64,000 nt of DNA, taken from positions 124,001-188,000 of the forward strand of contig NZ_MCZZ01000113.1 of the NCBI RefSeq assembly GCF_002875705.1, in the 5' to 3' direction. Source of the DNA: Vibrio sp. 10N.261.45.E2 (GTDB lineage Bacteria > Pseudomonadota > Gammaproteobacteria > Enterobacterales > Vibrionaceae). A program made the position numbers and the translations under genes. Below the pieces are notes generated by a model that was not told where the DNA came from, did no database searches, and saw only the letters and a list, made by a program, of their open reading frames with translations. Of this stretch, positions 48,362 to 58,340 are shown piece by piece; position 1 is the first letter of the stretch; the number at the start of each line of letters is the position of its first letter.

Positions 48362-49678
48362 ATGGAACGTTGGCAAAATATTCAAAATGTAGTGGTTGCG
48401 GGGCTCGGTATTACCGGGCTCTCTGTCGTTAAACATCTCGTAAAATATCAGCCTCATACTCGTGTGAAGGTGATTGATACTCGAGAGCTGCCACCAGGAA
48501 AGGAATCTTTACCTGAATCGGTAGAGCTGCATTCAGGAAGTTGGAATAGCCAATGGTTGGCTGAGGCTGACTTAGTGGTTGCTAATCCAGGTATCGCCTT
48601 AGCGACACCGGAAATTCAAGATGTGCTTCAAGCTGGAACGCCTGTCGTTGGTGACATCGAACTGTTTGGATGGGCGGTAGATAAGCCTGTCGTAGCGATT
48701 ACTGGTTCAAACGGTAAGAGTACCGTGACGGATCTCACTGGTGTGCTCGCTAAAGCCGCAGGCCTTAACGTTGGTGTCGGTGGCAACATTGGCATTCCTG
48801 CTTTAGACCTCTTAGAACTTGATGCCGATTTATATGTTCTTGAACTTTCAAGCTTTCAGTTAGAGACCACATCGAATCTGAACCTTGCAGCGGCAGCCTT
48901 TTTGAACCTGTCAGAAGATCATATGGATCGTTATGAAGGCATGGCCGATTACCGCGAGGCTAAGCTAAGAATCTTTAACAATGCTCAATATGCGATAGTA
49001 AACCGCGACGACAAAGAGACGTATCCAGACCACAACATGTCATTAGTAACATTTGGGCTCGATGAACAAGAGTTTGGTGTGGCGACAGTTGATGGCACTG
49101 AATGGTTAATGGACAACGGAAAGCCTGTACTTGCTACCCAAGATTTAACATTGGTTGGACGTCATAATGTGGCAAATGCGTTAGTCTCGCTAGCACTATT
49201 GAAGCAAGTCGGTATCGACTACAGTAAGAGCTTTGAAGCTTTGAAAGCTTACAACGGTTTGACTCATCGCTGTCAAGTAGTGGCTGACAAGCACGAAACA
49301 AAATGGGTTAACGACTCCAAAGCGACCAATGTAGCCAGTACATTAGCGGCTCTGTCGGGTTTAGAGTGCCAAGGTACTCTGTATCTTTTGGTTGGTGGTG
49401 TTGGTAAAGGTGCTGATTTCAGTGAGCTTAAACCAGTGTTGTCGCAACTAGAGCGCGTTCAACTGTGTTGTTTTGGTGAAGATGCTGCGCAATTTATGCC
49501 GCTGCATCCATCTGCACAAAAGTTCGAGACCATGCAGCAGATAATCGAATCTATCTCACCACTACTGGTGGCTGGAGATATGGTGATGCTCTCTCCTGCG
49601 TGCGCAAGCTTCGATCAATTTAATAATTTCATGGCAAGAGGTGATGCGTTCACTGAACTTGCTTATGAGTATGCCTAA
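48362..49678 (+). CDS. murD: UDP-MurNAc-L-alanine D-glutamate ligase MurD
   Basis: Adds D-glutamate to UDP-MurNAc-L-Ala. The 438-residue protein has an N-terminal domain with [13 protein letters not shown], the P-loop [11 protein letters not shown] near residue 117, ELSSFQLE near 162, and the C-terminal glutamate-ligase domain with WVNDSKATN near 320. All are typical of MurD. The start ATG has no strong ribosome binding site. It is followed by ftsW after 22 bases. Confidence 0.96.
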   Translation: MERWQNIQNVVVAGLGITGLSVVKHLVKYQPHTRVKVIDTRELPPGKESLPESVELHSGSWNSQWLAEADLVVANPGIALATPEIQDVLQAGTPVVGDIELFGWAVDKPVVAITGSNGKSTVTDLTGVLAKAAGLNVGVGGNIGIPALDLLELDADLYVLELSSFQLETTSNLNLAAAAFLNLSEDHMDRYEGMADYREAKLRIFNNAQYAIVNRDDKETYPDHNMSLVTFGLDEQEFGVATVDGTEWLMDNGKPVLATQDLTLVGRHNVANALVSLALLKQVGIDYSKSFEALKAYNGLTHRCQVVADKHETKWVNDSKATNVASTLAALSGLECQGTLYLLVGGVGKGADFSELKPVLSQLERVQLCCFGEDAAQFMPLHPSAQKFETMQQIIESISPLLVAGDMVMLSPACASFDQFNNFMARGDAFTELAYEYA

Positions 49679-49700
49679 CGTGTTGAAGGACTAACATTCA

Positions 49701-50897
49701 GTGCAAAGAGTGAAAGAGATCAATCAATCTATTTGGCAATGGCTTAACCGTGCCACACCAGAGGCGCTCTACGATCGTCAATTGGTATGGATTGCTCTTG
49801 GACTGATGCTAACGGGGTTAGTGATGGTAACGTCGGCTTCGTTTCCTATCAGTGCTCGTTTAACTGATCAGCCGTTTCACTTTATGTTCCGTCATGCCAT
49901 CTTCCTTGTGTTGGCATTAGGCGTCTCCAGCGTCATATTGCAAATCCCGATGCAGCGCTGGTTTCAATACAGTATGTATCTACTGGGCTTGTCCTTCTTC
50001 TTGCTGATTGTGGTACTGGCCGTCGGTAAGTCGGTTAACGGCGCATCGCGTTGGATCCCGTTAGGGCTATTTAACTTACAACCTGCTGAAGTCGCCAAGC
50101 TATCGCTGTTTATCTTTATGGCGGGCTACTTGGTTCGTAAACAAGACGAAGTGAGGAAAACCTTCTTTGGTGGTTTTGGTAAACCGATCATGGTGTTCGG
50201 CGCCTTTGCGGTATTGCTACTTGGTCAACCCGATTTAGGTACCGTAGTCGTGATGTTGGTTACTCTGTTTGGGATGCTATTCATAGCTGGTGCCAAGCTT
50301 TCACAGTTTATCGCCTTGATGGTGGCGGGTATTGCTGCGGTCGTCGGTTTGATTGTTATAGAACCTTATCGTGTTCGACGTGTTACCTCGTTCTGGGAAC
50401 CTTGGAATGACCCATTCGGTAGTGGTTATCAGCTAACTCAGTCATTGATGGCGTTCGGCCGTGGCGACTGGATGGGACAAGGCCTTGGTAACTCAATTCA
50501 GAAGCTTGAATACCTACCCGAAGCGCATACCGACTTTGTATTTGCTGTGTTGGCAGAAGAGTTGGGTTTTGTTGGCGTAACCTTAGTATTGATGCTGATC
50601 TTTAGCTTGGTTTTTAAAGCCATTCTTATTGGTAAAAAGGCCTTTGAAAACGATCAAGTGTTCAGTGGTTATCTGGCATTTGGCATCGGTATTTGGTTTG
50701 CTTTTCAAACGCTTGTTAACGTGGGTGCTGCGTCAGGTATCGTCCCGACCAAAGGTCTAACCTTGCCGCTGATCAGCTATGGTGGTTCAAGTCTTATTGT
50801 GATGTCAGTGGCGGTTTCTATGCTGCTGCGTATTGATCATGAATGCCGAGTGCAACAAAAAGAACAAGCCGACAATCAAAACGAATTAGTAGAATAA
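49701..50897 (+). CDS. ftsW: Septal peptidoglycan polymerase FtsW
   Basis: SEDS glycosyltransferase that polymerises lipid II at the septum with FtsI. The 398-residue protein has about ten membrane segments. Family markers include [22 protein letters not shown] near residue 113 and, near 358, [10 protein letters not shown]. The catalytic aspartate is expected in the loop before [14 protein letters not shown]. The start is the GTG at 49701, with GAAGGA ten bases upstream; no in-frame ATG fits nearby. It lies between murD and murG as in E. coli. Confidence 0.95.
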   Translation: MQRVKEINQSIWQWLNRATPEALYDRQLVWIALGLMLTGLVMVTSASFPISARLTDQPFHFMFRHAIFLVLALGVSSVILQIPMQRWFQYSMYLLGLSFFLLIVVLAVGKSVNGASRWIPLGLFNLQPAEVAKLSLFIFMAGYLVRKQDEVRKTFFGGFGKPIMVFGAFAVLLLGQPDLGTVVVMLVTLFGMLFIAGAKLSQFIALMVAGIAAVVGLIVIEPYRVRRVTSFWEPWNDPFGSGYQLTQSLMAFGRGDWMGQGLGNSIQKLEYLPEAHTDFVFAVLAEELGFVGVTLVLMLIFSLVFKAILIGKKAFENDQVFSGYLAFGIGIWFAFQTLVNVGAASGIVPTKGLTLPLISYGGSSLIVMSVAVSMLLRIDHECRVQQKEQADNQNELVE

Positions 50898-50909
50898 GAA
50901 TCTAACGTG

Positions 50910-51971
50910 ATGAAACAAAACAAAAAACTTTTAGTGATGGCTGGTGGTACTGGCGGTCACGTTTTTCCAGGGTTAGCGGTAGCTAAAAAGCTTCAGCAAC
51001 AAGGCTGGGAGATTCGCTGGTTAGGAACTGCAGACAGAATGGAAGCGGATTTGGTACCAAAGCATGGTATTGAGATCGACTTCATTAAAGTGAAAGGCCT
51101 GCGTGGTCAAGGCATTAGCAAGTTAATTAAAGCACCGTTCCAGATTATTAATGCCATACTTCAAGCAAGACAGCACATTAAAGCATGGCAGCCTGATGTG
51201 GTGCTTGGAATGGGGGGGTACGTGAGTGGCCCAGGTGGTATCGCGGCATGGTTGTCTGGTATTCCAGTGGTGTTGCATGAACAAAATGCAGTGGCAGGTT
51301 TAACCAACCAATGGCTGTCTAAGATTGCTAAAAAGGTTTTCCAGGCTTTCCCAGGCGCATTCCCGACTGCTGAAGTCGTGGGTAACCCAGTACGCGAAGA
51401 TGTTGTTGCCTTAGCTGACCCCGAGCAACGCATGGCAGAGCGTGAAGGTTATATCCGTATCTTGGTTATGGGCGGTAGTCAGGGCGCAAAAATCCTGAAC
51501 GATACCTTGCCAGTTACCATGGCTCAGCTTGGCGAAGGCTTCACTGTGATGCATCAAGCGGGTAAGAACAACCAGCAGCAAGTGATTGAACAATATAAAT
51601 CACATTCTGTAGATAATGTTCAAGTGACTGAATTTATTGATGATGTGGCGCAAGCTTATGAGTGGGCAGATCTATTAGTGTGTCGCTCAGGTGCATTAAC
51701 CGTATCAGAAGTGTCTGCGGCCGGTGTGGGTTCTATCTTCATTCCGTTTATGCACAAAGACAGACAGCAAGCGCTGAATGCCGATCACTTAGTTGAATGT
51801 GGCGCCGCGTTAATGATTGAACAGCCTCAACTAACGGCTGATAAGCTAGCGAACGCTATCGCTCAGCTTGGTAGAAATGAATTAAAAATGATGGCAACCA
51901 AAGCTCGTCAAGCAGCCAAGCTTGATGCTGACGTGACCGTCGCTGAAGCGATCAAAGCTTTAGCAAAATAA
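50910..51971 (+). CDS. murG: Lipid II synthase MurG
   Basis: Transfers GlcNAc to lipid I on the cytoplasmic face of the membrane. The 353-residue GT28 protein has the N-terminal glycine-rich loop [19 protein letters not shown], the second G-loop [11 protein letters not shown] near residue 100, and the UDP-GlcNAc-binding [12 protein letters not shown] near 188 and [15 protein letters not shown] near 256. A GTG at 50907 directly precedes the ATG at 50910, so the start is uncertain by one residue. murC follows after 13 bases. Confidence 0.95.
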   Translation: MKQNKKLLVMAGGTGGHVFPGLAVAKKLQQQGWEIRWLGTADRMEADLVPKHGIEIDFIKVKGLRGQGISKLIKAPFQIINAILQARQHIKAWQPDVVLGMGGYVSGPGGIAAWLSGIPVVLHEQNAVAGLTNQWLSKIAKKVFQAFPGAFPTAEVVGNPVREDVVALADPEQRMAEREGYIRILVMGGSQGAKILNDTLPVTMAQLGEGFTVMHQAGKNNQQQVIEQYKSHSVDNVQVTEFIDDVAQAYEWADLLVCRSGALTVSEVSAAGVGSIFIPFMHKDRQQALNADHLVECGAALMIEQPQLTADKLANAIAQLGRNELKMMATKARQAAKLDADVTVAEAIKALAK

Positions 51972-51984
51972 TGAGATTGAATTG

Positions 51985-53445
51985 ATGACGATTGAACATA
52001 CCCAAGACTTAGCGCAAATCCGTGCAATGGTGCCAGAGATGCGCCGTGTTAAATCTATCCACTTCATTGGTATTGGTGGTGCTGGAATGAGCGGGATTGC
52101 TGAAGTCTTGCTCAATGAAGGCTACCAGATCACGGGTTCTGATATTGCTCAAAATCCAGTGACCGATCGTTTAGTTAGTAAGGGTGCGACCGTTTACATC
52201 GGTCACCAAGCAAGTAACGTTGCCGACGCAAGTGTGGTAGTGGTTTCAACCGCTATCAACGAAGAAAACCCAGAAATTATTGCTGCTCGTGAAGCGCGCA
52301 CACCTATCGTTCGTCGTGCAGAAATGTTGGCTGAGCTGATGCGTTTTCGTCATGGCATTGCTGTGGCAGGTACGCACGGTAAAACAACCACAACAGCGCT
52401 AGTGACGCAGATTTACTCGGAAGCAGGTCTAGATCCAACCTTCGTCAACGGTGGTTTGGTGAAAAGTGCAGGTACTAACGCTCGTTTAGGTTCAAGCCGT
52501 ATTCTTATCGCTGAAGCCGATGAAAGTGATGCGTCATTCTTACACCTGCAACCTATGGTGAGCATCGTCACTAATATCGAAGCTGACCACATGGATACCT
52601 ACGGTGGCGATTTCGAAACACTAAAGCAGACGTTTATTGATTTCTTACACAACCTACCGTTCTACGGTCAGGCAGTGATGTGTGTTGATGACCCTGTTGT
52701 ACGTGAGCTTATCCCTCAGGTAAGCCGCCAAGTGATTACTTACGGTTTCTCAGAAGATGCAGATATTCGCATTGAGAACTATGTACAAGAAGGTCAGCAA
52801 GGCAAGTTCACCGTGGTGCGTGAAGGTAAAGCTAACCTTGATATCACATTGAACATTCCGGGTCGTCATAATGCACTGAACGCGTCAGCGGCGATTGCTG
52901 TTGCAACAGAAGATGACATCAGTGATGAAGCGATTCTAAAAGCGATGGCGGGAACCGAAGGTACTGGTCGCCGTTTCGATCACCTTGGTGAGTACGAAAC
53001 AGGTAAAGGCGTTGCAATGTTGGTTGATGATTACGGTCACCACCCAACGGAAGTTGACGTGACGATTCAAGCTGCACGAAGTGGCTGGGCTGACAAACGT
53101 CTTGTGATGATCTTCCAACCGCACCGTTATAGCCGTACTCGCGATCTGTATGATGATTTCGCGAACGTTCTTGAGCAGGTTGATGTTTTAATCTTATTAG
53201 ATGTCTACTCTGCAGGTGAGAAACCTATTGCAGGGGCCGACGGACGTTCATTGAGTCGAACTATTCGCGGGCGTGGTAAGATAGATCCAATCTTTGTTGC
53301 CGATATCAACGCACTACCATCGGCTTTAGCCAACGTAATTCAAGGTGGTGACCTTGTGTTAACGCAGGGTGCAGGGGATGTTGGTCGAGTAGCGAAGCAG
53401 TTGGAATCGTTACAGTTAGACATTAATAAAATGCAGAACGCGTAA
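51985..53445 (+). CDS. murC: UDP-MurNAc L-alanine ligase MurC
   Basis: First amino acid ligase of peptidoglycan synthesis. The 486-residue protein starts with the Rossmann-type [22 protein letters not shown], then has the P-loop [14 protein letters not shown] near residue 125, [12 protein letters not shown] near 174, the [13 protein letters not shown] near 346, and the QPHRYSRT of the C-terminal domain. A TTG at 51982 is adjacent, but the ATG at 51985 is favoured. In many relatives ddlB comes next; here ftsQ does, after 182 bases with a promoter. Confidence 0.96.
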   Translation: MTIEHTQDLAQIRAMVPEMRRVKSIHFIGIGGAGMSGIAEVLLNEGYQITGSDIAQNPVTDRLVSKGATVYIGHQASNVADASVVVVSTAINEENPEIIAAREARTPIVRRAEMLAELMRFRHGIAVAGTHGKTTTTALVTQIYSEAGLDPTFVNGGLVKSAGTNARLGSSRILIAEADESDASFLHLQPMVSIVTNIEADHMDTYGGDFETLKQTFIDFLHNLPFYGQAVMCVDDPVVRELIPQVSRQVITYGFSEDADIRIENYVQEGQQGKFTVVREGKANLDITLNIPGRHNALNASAAIAVATEDDISDEAILKAMAGTEGTGRRFDHLGEYETGKGVAMLVDDYGHHPTEVDVTIQAARSGWADKRLVMIFQPHRYSRTRDLYDDFANVLEQVDVLILLDVYSAGEKPIAGADGRSLSRTIRGRGKIDPIFVADINALPSALANVIQGGDLVLTQGAGDVGRVAKQLESLQLDINKMQNA

Positions 53446-53527
53446 CAGAATACTGTCTACAGACTGTGGTCAATCGCTCACTTCTTGCGATTGACCTAAA
53501 ATTGACCAAAAATCTTATTATCAACGT

Positions 53528-53555
53528 TTGATAGTTTGATTTTGCTCAGTATAAT
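53528..53555 (+). promoter_or_regulatory. Strong candidate promoter for ftsQAZ
   Basis: TTGATA (one mismatch) and a perfect TATAAT are separated by 16 bases in the murC-ftsQ gap, about 70 bases before ftsQ. It would give the division genes a supply apart from the mur genes. Confidence 0.7.
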
Positions 53556-53627
53556 TCATAGGTTAAAGTAAGTGCTTTTACCTCTATTACGAAGATAGGG
53601 AATAGAATTGCGAACCAACGACAGGGA

Positions 53628-54416
53628 ATGCGGGCTTTGGTAGAAAGTACTTTTAGCGAAAACCGCCACCTATTCAGTTTACCGTCACTCAAGAAACACG
53701 CTTTAGGCGGGTCGTTTTTTGTCATGGTACTGCTATTCATTGGATTTCTTTTCTATACCACTCTGACTTGGATGTGGGACGATCAGCGATTGCCTCTCTC
53801 CAAAATAGTACTTCAAGGCGACTTAACTTACGTAACCGCTGGTGATGTTCAACATGCTTTTGGCGAGCTTGAACACATTGGAACATTTATGTCGCAAGAC
53901 ATCGGCGTGTTGCAAGACAGTTTAGAAGCGTTACCTTGGGTTTCAGTGGTCTCCATTCGTAAGCAGTGGCCAGACACAATAAAAGTGTTTTTGACTGAGT
54001 ACCATGCAGCAGCAATCTGGAACGGCAACATGCTGCTAAATGACGATGGTCAGGTGTTTAATGGTGATATCGGCCTGTTGAAGGGCGATAGAGTTAAGCT
54101 TTACGGCCCAGACGGCACCAGCCAAGAAGTGATAGAAAAGTGGCGACAGATAACCCCTTTGATCAACAGTCTAGGGTTAACCGTTACCTCACTCGTTCTC
54201 AATGAGCGTCGCGCTTGGCAAATAATCCTAGATAACGGTATCCGTTTAGAACTAGGTAAAGATTCTTTAGATGAGCGTGTTGAACGCTTCATTTCGCTTT
54301 ACAACGAGTTAGGTAGTAAGGCGAATCAAGTGAGCTACATCGACCTCAGGTATGATACGGGAGCCGCTGTAGGCTGGTTTCCAGAGCAAGAGTTAGAAGA
54401 GAGCACAGATGACTAA
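53628..54416 (+). CDS. ftsQ: Cell division protein FtsQ
   Basis: Bitopic divisome scaffold that binds FtsB and FtsL. The 262-residue protein has a short cytoplasmic part, one membrane segment (about 25-47, GGSFFVMVLLFIGFLFYTTLTW), a POTRA domain (about 55-125, KIVLQGDLTYVTAGDVQHAF) and the FtsQ beta domain. The ATG at 53628 follows AGGGA so closely that this cannot act as its site. An in-frame ATT at 53607, with AGGG six bases before it, is an alternative start adding seven residues. Its end overlaps ftsA by eight bases. Confidence 0.9.
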   Translation: MRALVESTFSENRHLFSLPSLKKHALGGSFFVMVLLFIGFLFYTTLTWMWDDQRLPLSKIVLQGDLTYVTAGDVQHAFGELEHIGTFMSQDIGVLQDSLEALPWVSVVSIRKQWPDTIKVFLTEYHAAAIWNGNMLLNDDGQVFNGDIGLLKGDRVKLYGPDGTSQEVIEKWRQITPLINSLGLTVTSLVLNERRAWQIILDNGIRLELGKDSLDERVERFISLYNELGSKANQVSYIDLRYDTGAAVGWFPEQELEESTDD

Positions 54417-55677
54417 GACCGCAGATGACAACATAATCGTTGGTCTTGATATAGGCACTGCGACCATATCAGCTCTGGTTGGTGAAATATTGCCTGATGG
54501 TCAAATCAATATCATTGGTTCTGGGCAAAGCCCATCCAGAGGTATGGATAAAGGTGGTGTAAACGACCTAGAGTCGGTAGTTAAGTCGGTTCAGCGAGCT
54601 ATTGATCAAGCAGAGTTGATGGCGGAATGCCAAATAAGCAATGTATTTATCTCGCTATCGGGTAAACATATCGCAAGCCGAATTGAAAAAGGCATGGGCA
54701 CTATCTCTGATGAAGAGGTGTCTCAAGACGATATGGATCGAGCGATCCATACCGCGAAATCAATTAAAATAGGTGATGAGCAGAGAATTCTGCACGTGAT
54801 CCCACAAGAATTTACCATTGATTATCAAGAAGGGATTAAGAACCCACTTGGCTTATCTGGTGTTCGAATGGAAGTCAGTGTTCACCTAATTTCTTGCCAT
54901 AGCGACATGGCGAGAAACATTATAAAAGCTGTTGAACGATGTGGTCTCACAGTAGAACAAATCGTGTTTTCAGGACTTGCCTCAAGTAATGCGGTAATTA
55001 CTGAAGACGAGAGAGAGCTTGGAGTATGTGTGGTAGATATCGGTGCGGGTACAATGGATATTTCCATTTGGACTGGCGGCGCACTTCGACACACAGAAGT
55101 CTTTTCCTACGCAGGAAATGCAGTAACCAGTGATATTGCCTTCGCTTTCGGCACGCCAGTGAGCGATGCTGAAGAGATCAAAGTAAACCATGGTTGCGCT
55201 CTGAGTGAACTCGTAAGCAAGGATGACTCTGTTAACGTCCCAAGTGTTGGTGGTCGCCCTTCGAGAAGTTTGCAACGACAAACTTTGTCGGAAGTGATTG
55301 AACCGCGTTACACTGAACTTATGGGTCTCGTTAACCAAACTATTGATACGGTTCAATTACAGCTAAGAGATGAAGGTATTAAACACCACCTTGCAGCTGG
55401 CGTCGTTCTCACTGGTGGGGCGGCACAAATTGACGGATTGGTAGAGTGTGCGGAACGTGTTTTCCGCAATCAAGTTCGAGTTGGTAAGCCATTAGAAGTT
55501 AGTGGTTTAACTGACTATGTTAAAGAGCCGTATCATTCTACGGCGGTTGGTTTACTTCATTACGCAAGAGATTGTCAGATAAGTGATGAAGGTGATTACA
55601 GCGAACCTAAGCGTTCAGCACCTTCAATGTCAGGCTTGTTTGGCAAATTGCGTAATTGGATACAAAAAGAGTTTTAA
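54409..55677 (+). CDS. ftsA: Cell division protein FtsA
   Basis: Actin-like protein that tethers FtsZ to the membrane and recruits later division proteins. The 422-residue protein has the nucleotide-binding pattern VGLDIGTATISALVGE at the start, the SHS2 domain (1C) with ISGKHI-like FISLSGKHIAS near 84, VVDIGAGTMDIS near 207 and TGGAAQIDGL near 337. The C terminus MSGLFGKLRNWIQKEF is the membrane-binding amphipathic helix. It overlaps ftsQ and precedes ftsZ by 31 bases. Confidence 0.97.
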   Translation: MTKTADDNIIVGLDIGTATISALVGEILPDGQINIIGSGQSPSRGMDKGGVNDLESVVKSVQRAIDQAELMAECQISNVFISLSGKHIASRIEKGMGTISDEEVSQDDMDRAIHTAKSIKIGDEQRILHVIPQEFTIDYQEGIKNPLGLSGVRMEVSVHLISCHSDMARNIIKAVERCGLTVEQIVFSGLASSNAVITEDERELGVCVVDIGAGTMDISIWTGGALRHTEVFSYAGNAVTSDIAFAFGTPVSDAEEIKVNHGCALSELVSKDDSVNVPSVGGRPSRSLQRQTLSEVIEPRYTELMGLVNQTIDTVQLQLRDEGIKHHLAAGVVLTGGAAQIDGLVECAERVFRNQVRVGKPLEVSGLTDYVKEPYHSTAVGLLHYARDCQISDEGDYSEPKRSAPSMSGLFGKLRNWIQKEF

Positions 55678-55708
55678 CCTGAGTTGCAGGAAAAAACGGA
55701 GATAACAC

Positions 55709-56938
55709 ATGTTTGAACCGATGATGGAAATGTCTGACGATGCAGTAATTAAAGTCGTTGGAGTTGGTGGCGGTGGCGGTAACGCTGTTGAGCACATGGT
55801 ACGTGAATCAATCGAAGGCGTAGAATTCATCAGTGTTAACACTGATGCACAAGCCCTTCGTAAAACGAGCGTGAGCAGCGTGATCCAAATTGGTGGTGAT
55901 ATCACTAAAGGTTTGGGCGCTGGTGCAAACCCACAAGTTGGCCGTGATGCAGCTCTCGAAGATCGAGAAAGAATTAAAGAAGTTCTAACTGGCGCCGATA
56001 TGGTATTTATCGCAGCTGGTATGGGCGGTGGTACTGGTACAGGTGCTGCTCCAGTTATTGCTGAAGTTGCGAAAGAGTTGGGTGTGCTAACGGTTGCTGT
56101 TGTAACTAAGCCATTTAGCTTTGAAGGCAAAAAGCGTTTAGCGTTTGCTGAGCAAGGTATTGAAGAGCTTTCTAAGCATGTGGATTCTTTAATTACGATT
56201 CCAAATGAGAAGCTACTTAAAGTACTTGGCCGCGGCGTAACTCTGCTAGAAGCTTTCGCGAGTGCAAATGATGTACTTAAAAACGCTGTACAAGGTATCG
56301 CTGAGCTAATTACTCGCCCTGGTATGATTAACGTCGATTTCGCGGATGTTCGCACCGTAATGTCTGAGATGGGTCATGCAATGATGGGTAGCGGTATCGC
56401 AAAAGGTGAAGACCGTGCTGAAGAAGCTGCTGAAACGGCAATTTCTAGCCCACTACTAGAAGACATCGACCTAGCTGGCGCGCGTGGCGTTCTTGTGAAC
56501 ATCACAGCAGGCCTAGATATGCGTCTAGATGAATTCGAAACAGTAGGTAATACAGTTAAGGCATTCGCATCTGATAACGCAACAGTTGTGATAGGTACTT
56601 CTCTAGACCCTGATATGACGGATGAAATCCGTGTAACTGTTGTAGCAACAGGTATCGGCACAGAGAAAAAACCAGACATTACATTAGTTGCTGGTGGTAA
56701 AGCTAAGGTTGCACCAACTCCTCAACCACAGGTAGCGGCTCAAACTGCGCCAAAAGTGGAAGAGAAAGTGGCACAGCCATTGCAAGAAAAAACTGAGGTT
56801 AAACCTCAAGTTAATCCGCAGCCAACAACGTCACCTGTTTCTTCAGGTACAGGCGCTAGCCAAAGTGCAGCTCCTAAGGCTGAGAAAGAGAGTGGATACT
56901 TAGATATTCCAGCATTCTTACGACGTCAGGCTGATTAA
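55709..56938 (+). CDS. ftsZ: Cell division protein FtsZ
   Basis: Tubulin-like GTPase that forms the Z ring. The 409-residue protein has the core with [13 protein letters not shown] near residue 18, the tubulin signature [10 protein letters not shown] near 105, and the T7-loop [11 protein letters not shown] near 208. A linker rich in P, Q and A (about 320-390) follows, then the conserved C-terminal peptide [13 protein letters not shown], which binds FtsA and other partners. GGAGA lies a few bases before the ATG. A good promoter for lpxC lies just after it. Confidence 0.98.
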   Translation: MFEPMMEMSDDAVIKVVGVGGGGGNAVEHMVRESIEGVEFISVNTDAQALRKTSVSSVIQIGGDITKGLGAGANPQVGRDAALEDRERIKEVLTGADMVFIAAGMGGGTGTGAAPVIAEVAKELGVLTVAVVTKPFSFEGKKRLAFAEQGIEELSKHVDSLITIPNEKLLKVLGRGVTLLEAFASANDVLKNAVQGIAELITRPGMINVDFADVRTVMSEMGHAMMGSGIAKGEDRAEEAAETAISSPLLEDIDLAGARGVLVNITAGLDMRLDEFETVGNTVKAFASDNATVVIGTSLDPDMTDEIRVTVVATGIGTEKKPDITLVAGGKAKVAPTPQPQVAAQTAPKVEEKVAQPLQEKTEVKPQVNPQPTTSPVSSGTGASQSAAPKAEKESGYLDIPAFLRRQAD

Positions 56939-56952
56939 CAAATACCCAAAAT

Positions 56953-56980
56953 TTGACTATCGTCGAATTAATGGTAAAAT
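56953..56980 (+). promoter_or_regulatory. Candidate promoter of lpxC
   Basis: TTGACT and TAAAAT, each one mismatch from consensus, are 16 bases apart, about 55 bases before lpxC. Confidence 0.65.
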
Positions 56981-57034
56981 TCGCGGTCGGTAAATACTGA
57001 CCGTGATTTGTAGCACTGATAACGAGGCAAGCAG

Positions 57035-57952
57035 ATGATCAGACAACGTACTCTGAAAGAAATTGTGAAAACAACTGGTGTGGGTCTCCACTCTGGTCGT
57101 AAAGTCACACTTACTCTTCGCCCGGCAGCTGCAAATACAGGCATTGTTTATCGTCGTACAGATGTAAATCCACCTGTAGATTTTCCAGCTGATCCAGCGT
57201 CAGTTCGTGACACTATGCTATGTACAGCTCTTGTTAATGACGAAGGCGTACGTATCTCTACAGTGGAACACCTCAACGCAGCTCTAGCGGGTATGGGCAT
57301 CGACAATATTATTGTTGAAGTAGATGCTCCTGAGATCCCAATTATGGATGGTAGCGCAAGCCCATTCGTATACTTGCTACAGCAAGCGGGTGTAGAAACA
57401 CTGAATGCAGCGAAGCGTTTTATTCGTATCAAAAAGCCTATCCGTTTTGAAGATGGCGATAAGTGGGCAGAATTTGTTCCATTTAACGGCTTCCGTATGG
57501 ACTTTGAGATCGACTTTAACCACCCAGCAATTGAATCTGATGAGCAACGTTTGTTGTTTGATTTCTCTTCACAAGGTTTTGTGAAAGAGATCTCTCGCGC
57601 TCGTACTTTCGGCTTCATGCGCGATATTGAGTATCTACAATCTCAAAACCTAGTACTTGGTGGTAGTTTTGATAATGCTATCGTTCTAGACGAATACCGA
57701 ATTCTTAACGAAGAAGGTCTACGTTTTGACAATGAGTTCGTAACTCATAAAGTACTCGATGCGATTGGTGACTTGTACATGTGTGGACACGCTATTATTG
57801 GTGAGTTCCGTGCATACAAATCAGGTCACGGCCTAAACAACCAACTACTACGTGCAGTACTAGCTGACGCAGAAGCTTGGGAATGGGCAACATTCGAAGA
57901 AGAAGTAGGCTCTCCTGTTGCATTTGCTGAACCAGGAATGGTTCTAGCGTAA
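57035..57952 (+). CDS. lpxC: UDP-3-O-acyl-N-acetylglucosamine deacetylase LpxC
   Basis: Zinc enzyme of the committed step of lipid A synthesis. The 305-residue length equals E. coli LpxC. The zinc ligands are in [12 protein letters not shown] (H79) and in [14 protein letters not shown] (H and D near 238 and 242). The catalytic histidine is in [10 protein letters not shown] near 265. It is the last gene of the dcw cluster and has its own promoter and a strong terminator. In E. coli its C terminus is recognised by FtsH; here the C terminus is EPGMVLA, similar in its non-polar end. Confidence 0.97.
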   Translation: MIRQRTLKEIVKTTGVGLHSGRKVTLTLRPAAANTGIVYRRTDVNPPVDFPADPASVRDTMLCTALVNDEGVRISTVEHLNAALAGMGIDNIIVEVDAPEIPIMDGSASPFVYLLQQAGVETLNAAKRFIRIKKPIRFEDGDKWAEFVPFNGFRMDFEIDFNHPAIESDEQRLLFDFSSQGFVKEISRARTFGFMRDIEYLQSQNLVLGGSFDNAIVLDEYRILNEEGLRFDNEFVTHKVLDAIGDLYMCGHAIIGEFRAYKSGHGLNNQLLRAVLADAEAWEWATFEEEVGSPVAFAEPGMVLA

Positions 57953-57980
57953 TTGTTGCATACAACAATATAAGATTTCG

Positions 57981-58008
57981 AAAACCAGGTCATTGACCTG
58001 GTTTTTTT
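57981..58008 (+). terminator. Terminator of lpxC
   Basis: AAAACCAGGTCA pairs with TGACCTGGTTTT almost without a loop and ends in seven T. Confidence 0.88.
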
Positions 58009-58340
58009 GTATCTATTTTCCAGATACAGTGTCGTCAACATCCGAAAGTTGACGACCAAGGGGCTACAGTCTGGCTAATCCGTCAGCAATTAGAAAGAAA
58101 AGTTCCAAGCACATCAAACAAATGGGGTTATAAATGGTCGTTAGTGTGAAAATTACTTACACTAAAGGGCATTAATTTTAACTCAAGCCTTGAAAACTCT
58201 ACTCTCAAGTACAATATCAAAGATACTAGATTTATCTCAGTATCCTTGGTTAGTAACTGAAGACTAGTTCATAGCTAGTAGAGACTGACGGCATTTAAAA
58301 TAGATCGCGGACGATCTGAGAACGAAGAGATTCCAAGCAC
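58009..58340 (+). promoter_or_regulatory. Structured gap and leader before secA, no gene seen
   Basis: Hairpins are visible at 58009-58027 (GTATCT / AGATAC), 58031-58056 (GTCGTCAAC / GTTGACGAC, perfect 9 bp), 58264-58280 (ACTAG / CTAGT) and 58302-58317 (AGATCG / CGATCT, CGGA loop). TTCCAAGCACAT occurs twice, at 58103-58114 and at 58331-58342, where it includes the secA start. No SecM-like frame with a signal peptide is present. A purine-rich GAACGAAGAG precedes secA. The promoter of secA is not obvious. Confidence 0.45.

Noticed and set aside
55630..56355. 241-codon open frame on the minus strand opposite ftsZ
   Set aside because: Its sequence is low complexity (S, T, A, P-rich), it mirrors ftsZ codons, and ftsZ on the other strand is unmistakable.
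57148..57618. 156-codon minus-strand frame within lpxC
   Set aside because: Antisense shadow of lpxC, which has all catalytic motifs.
57997..58149. 50-codon open stretch ending WGYKWSLV as a possible SecM-like regulator of secA
   Set aside because: It has no ATG, GTG or TTG start and no signal peptide, and it begins inside the lpxC terminator. Kept only as part of a finding on the gap.
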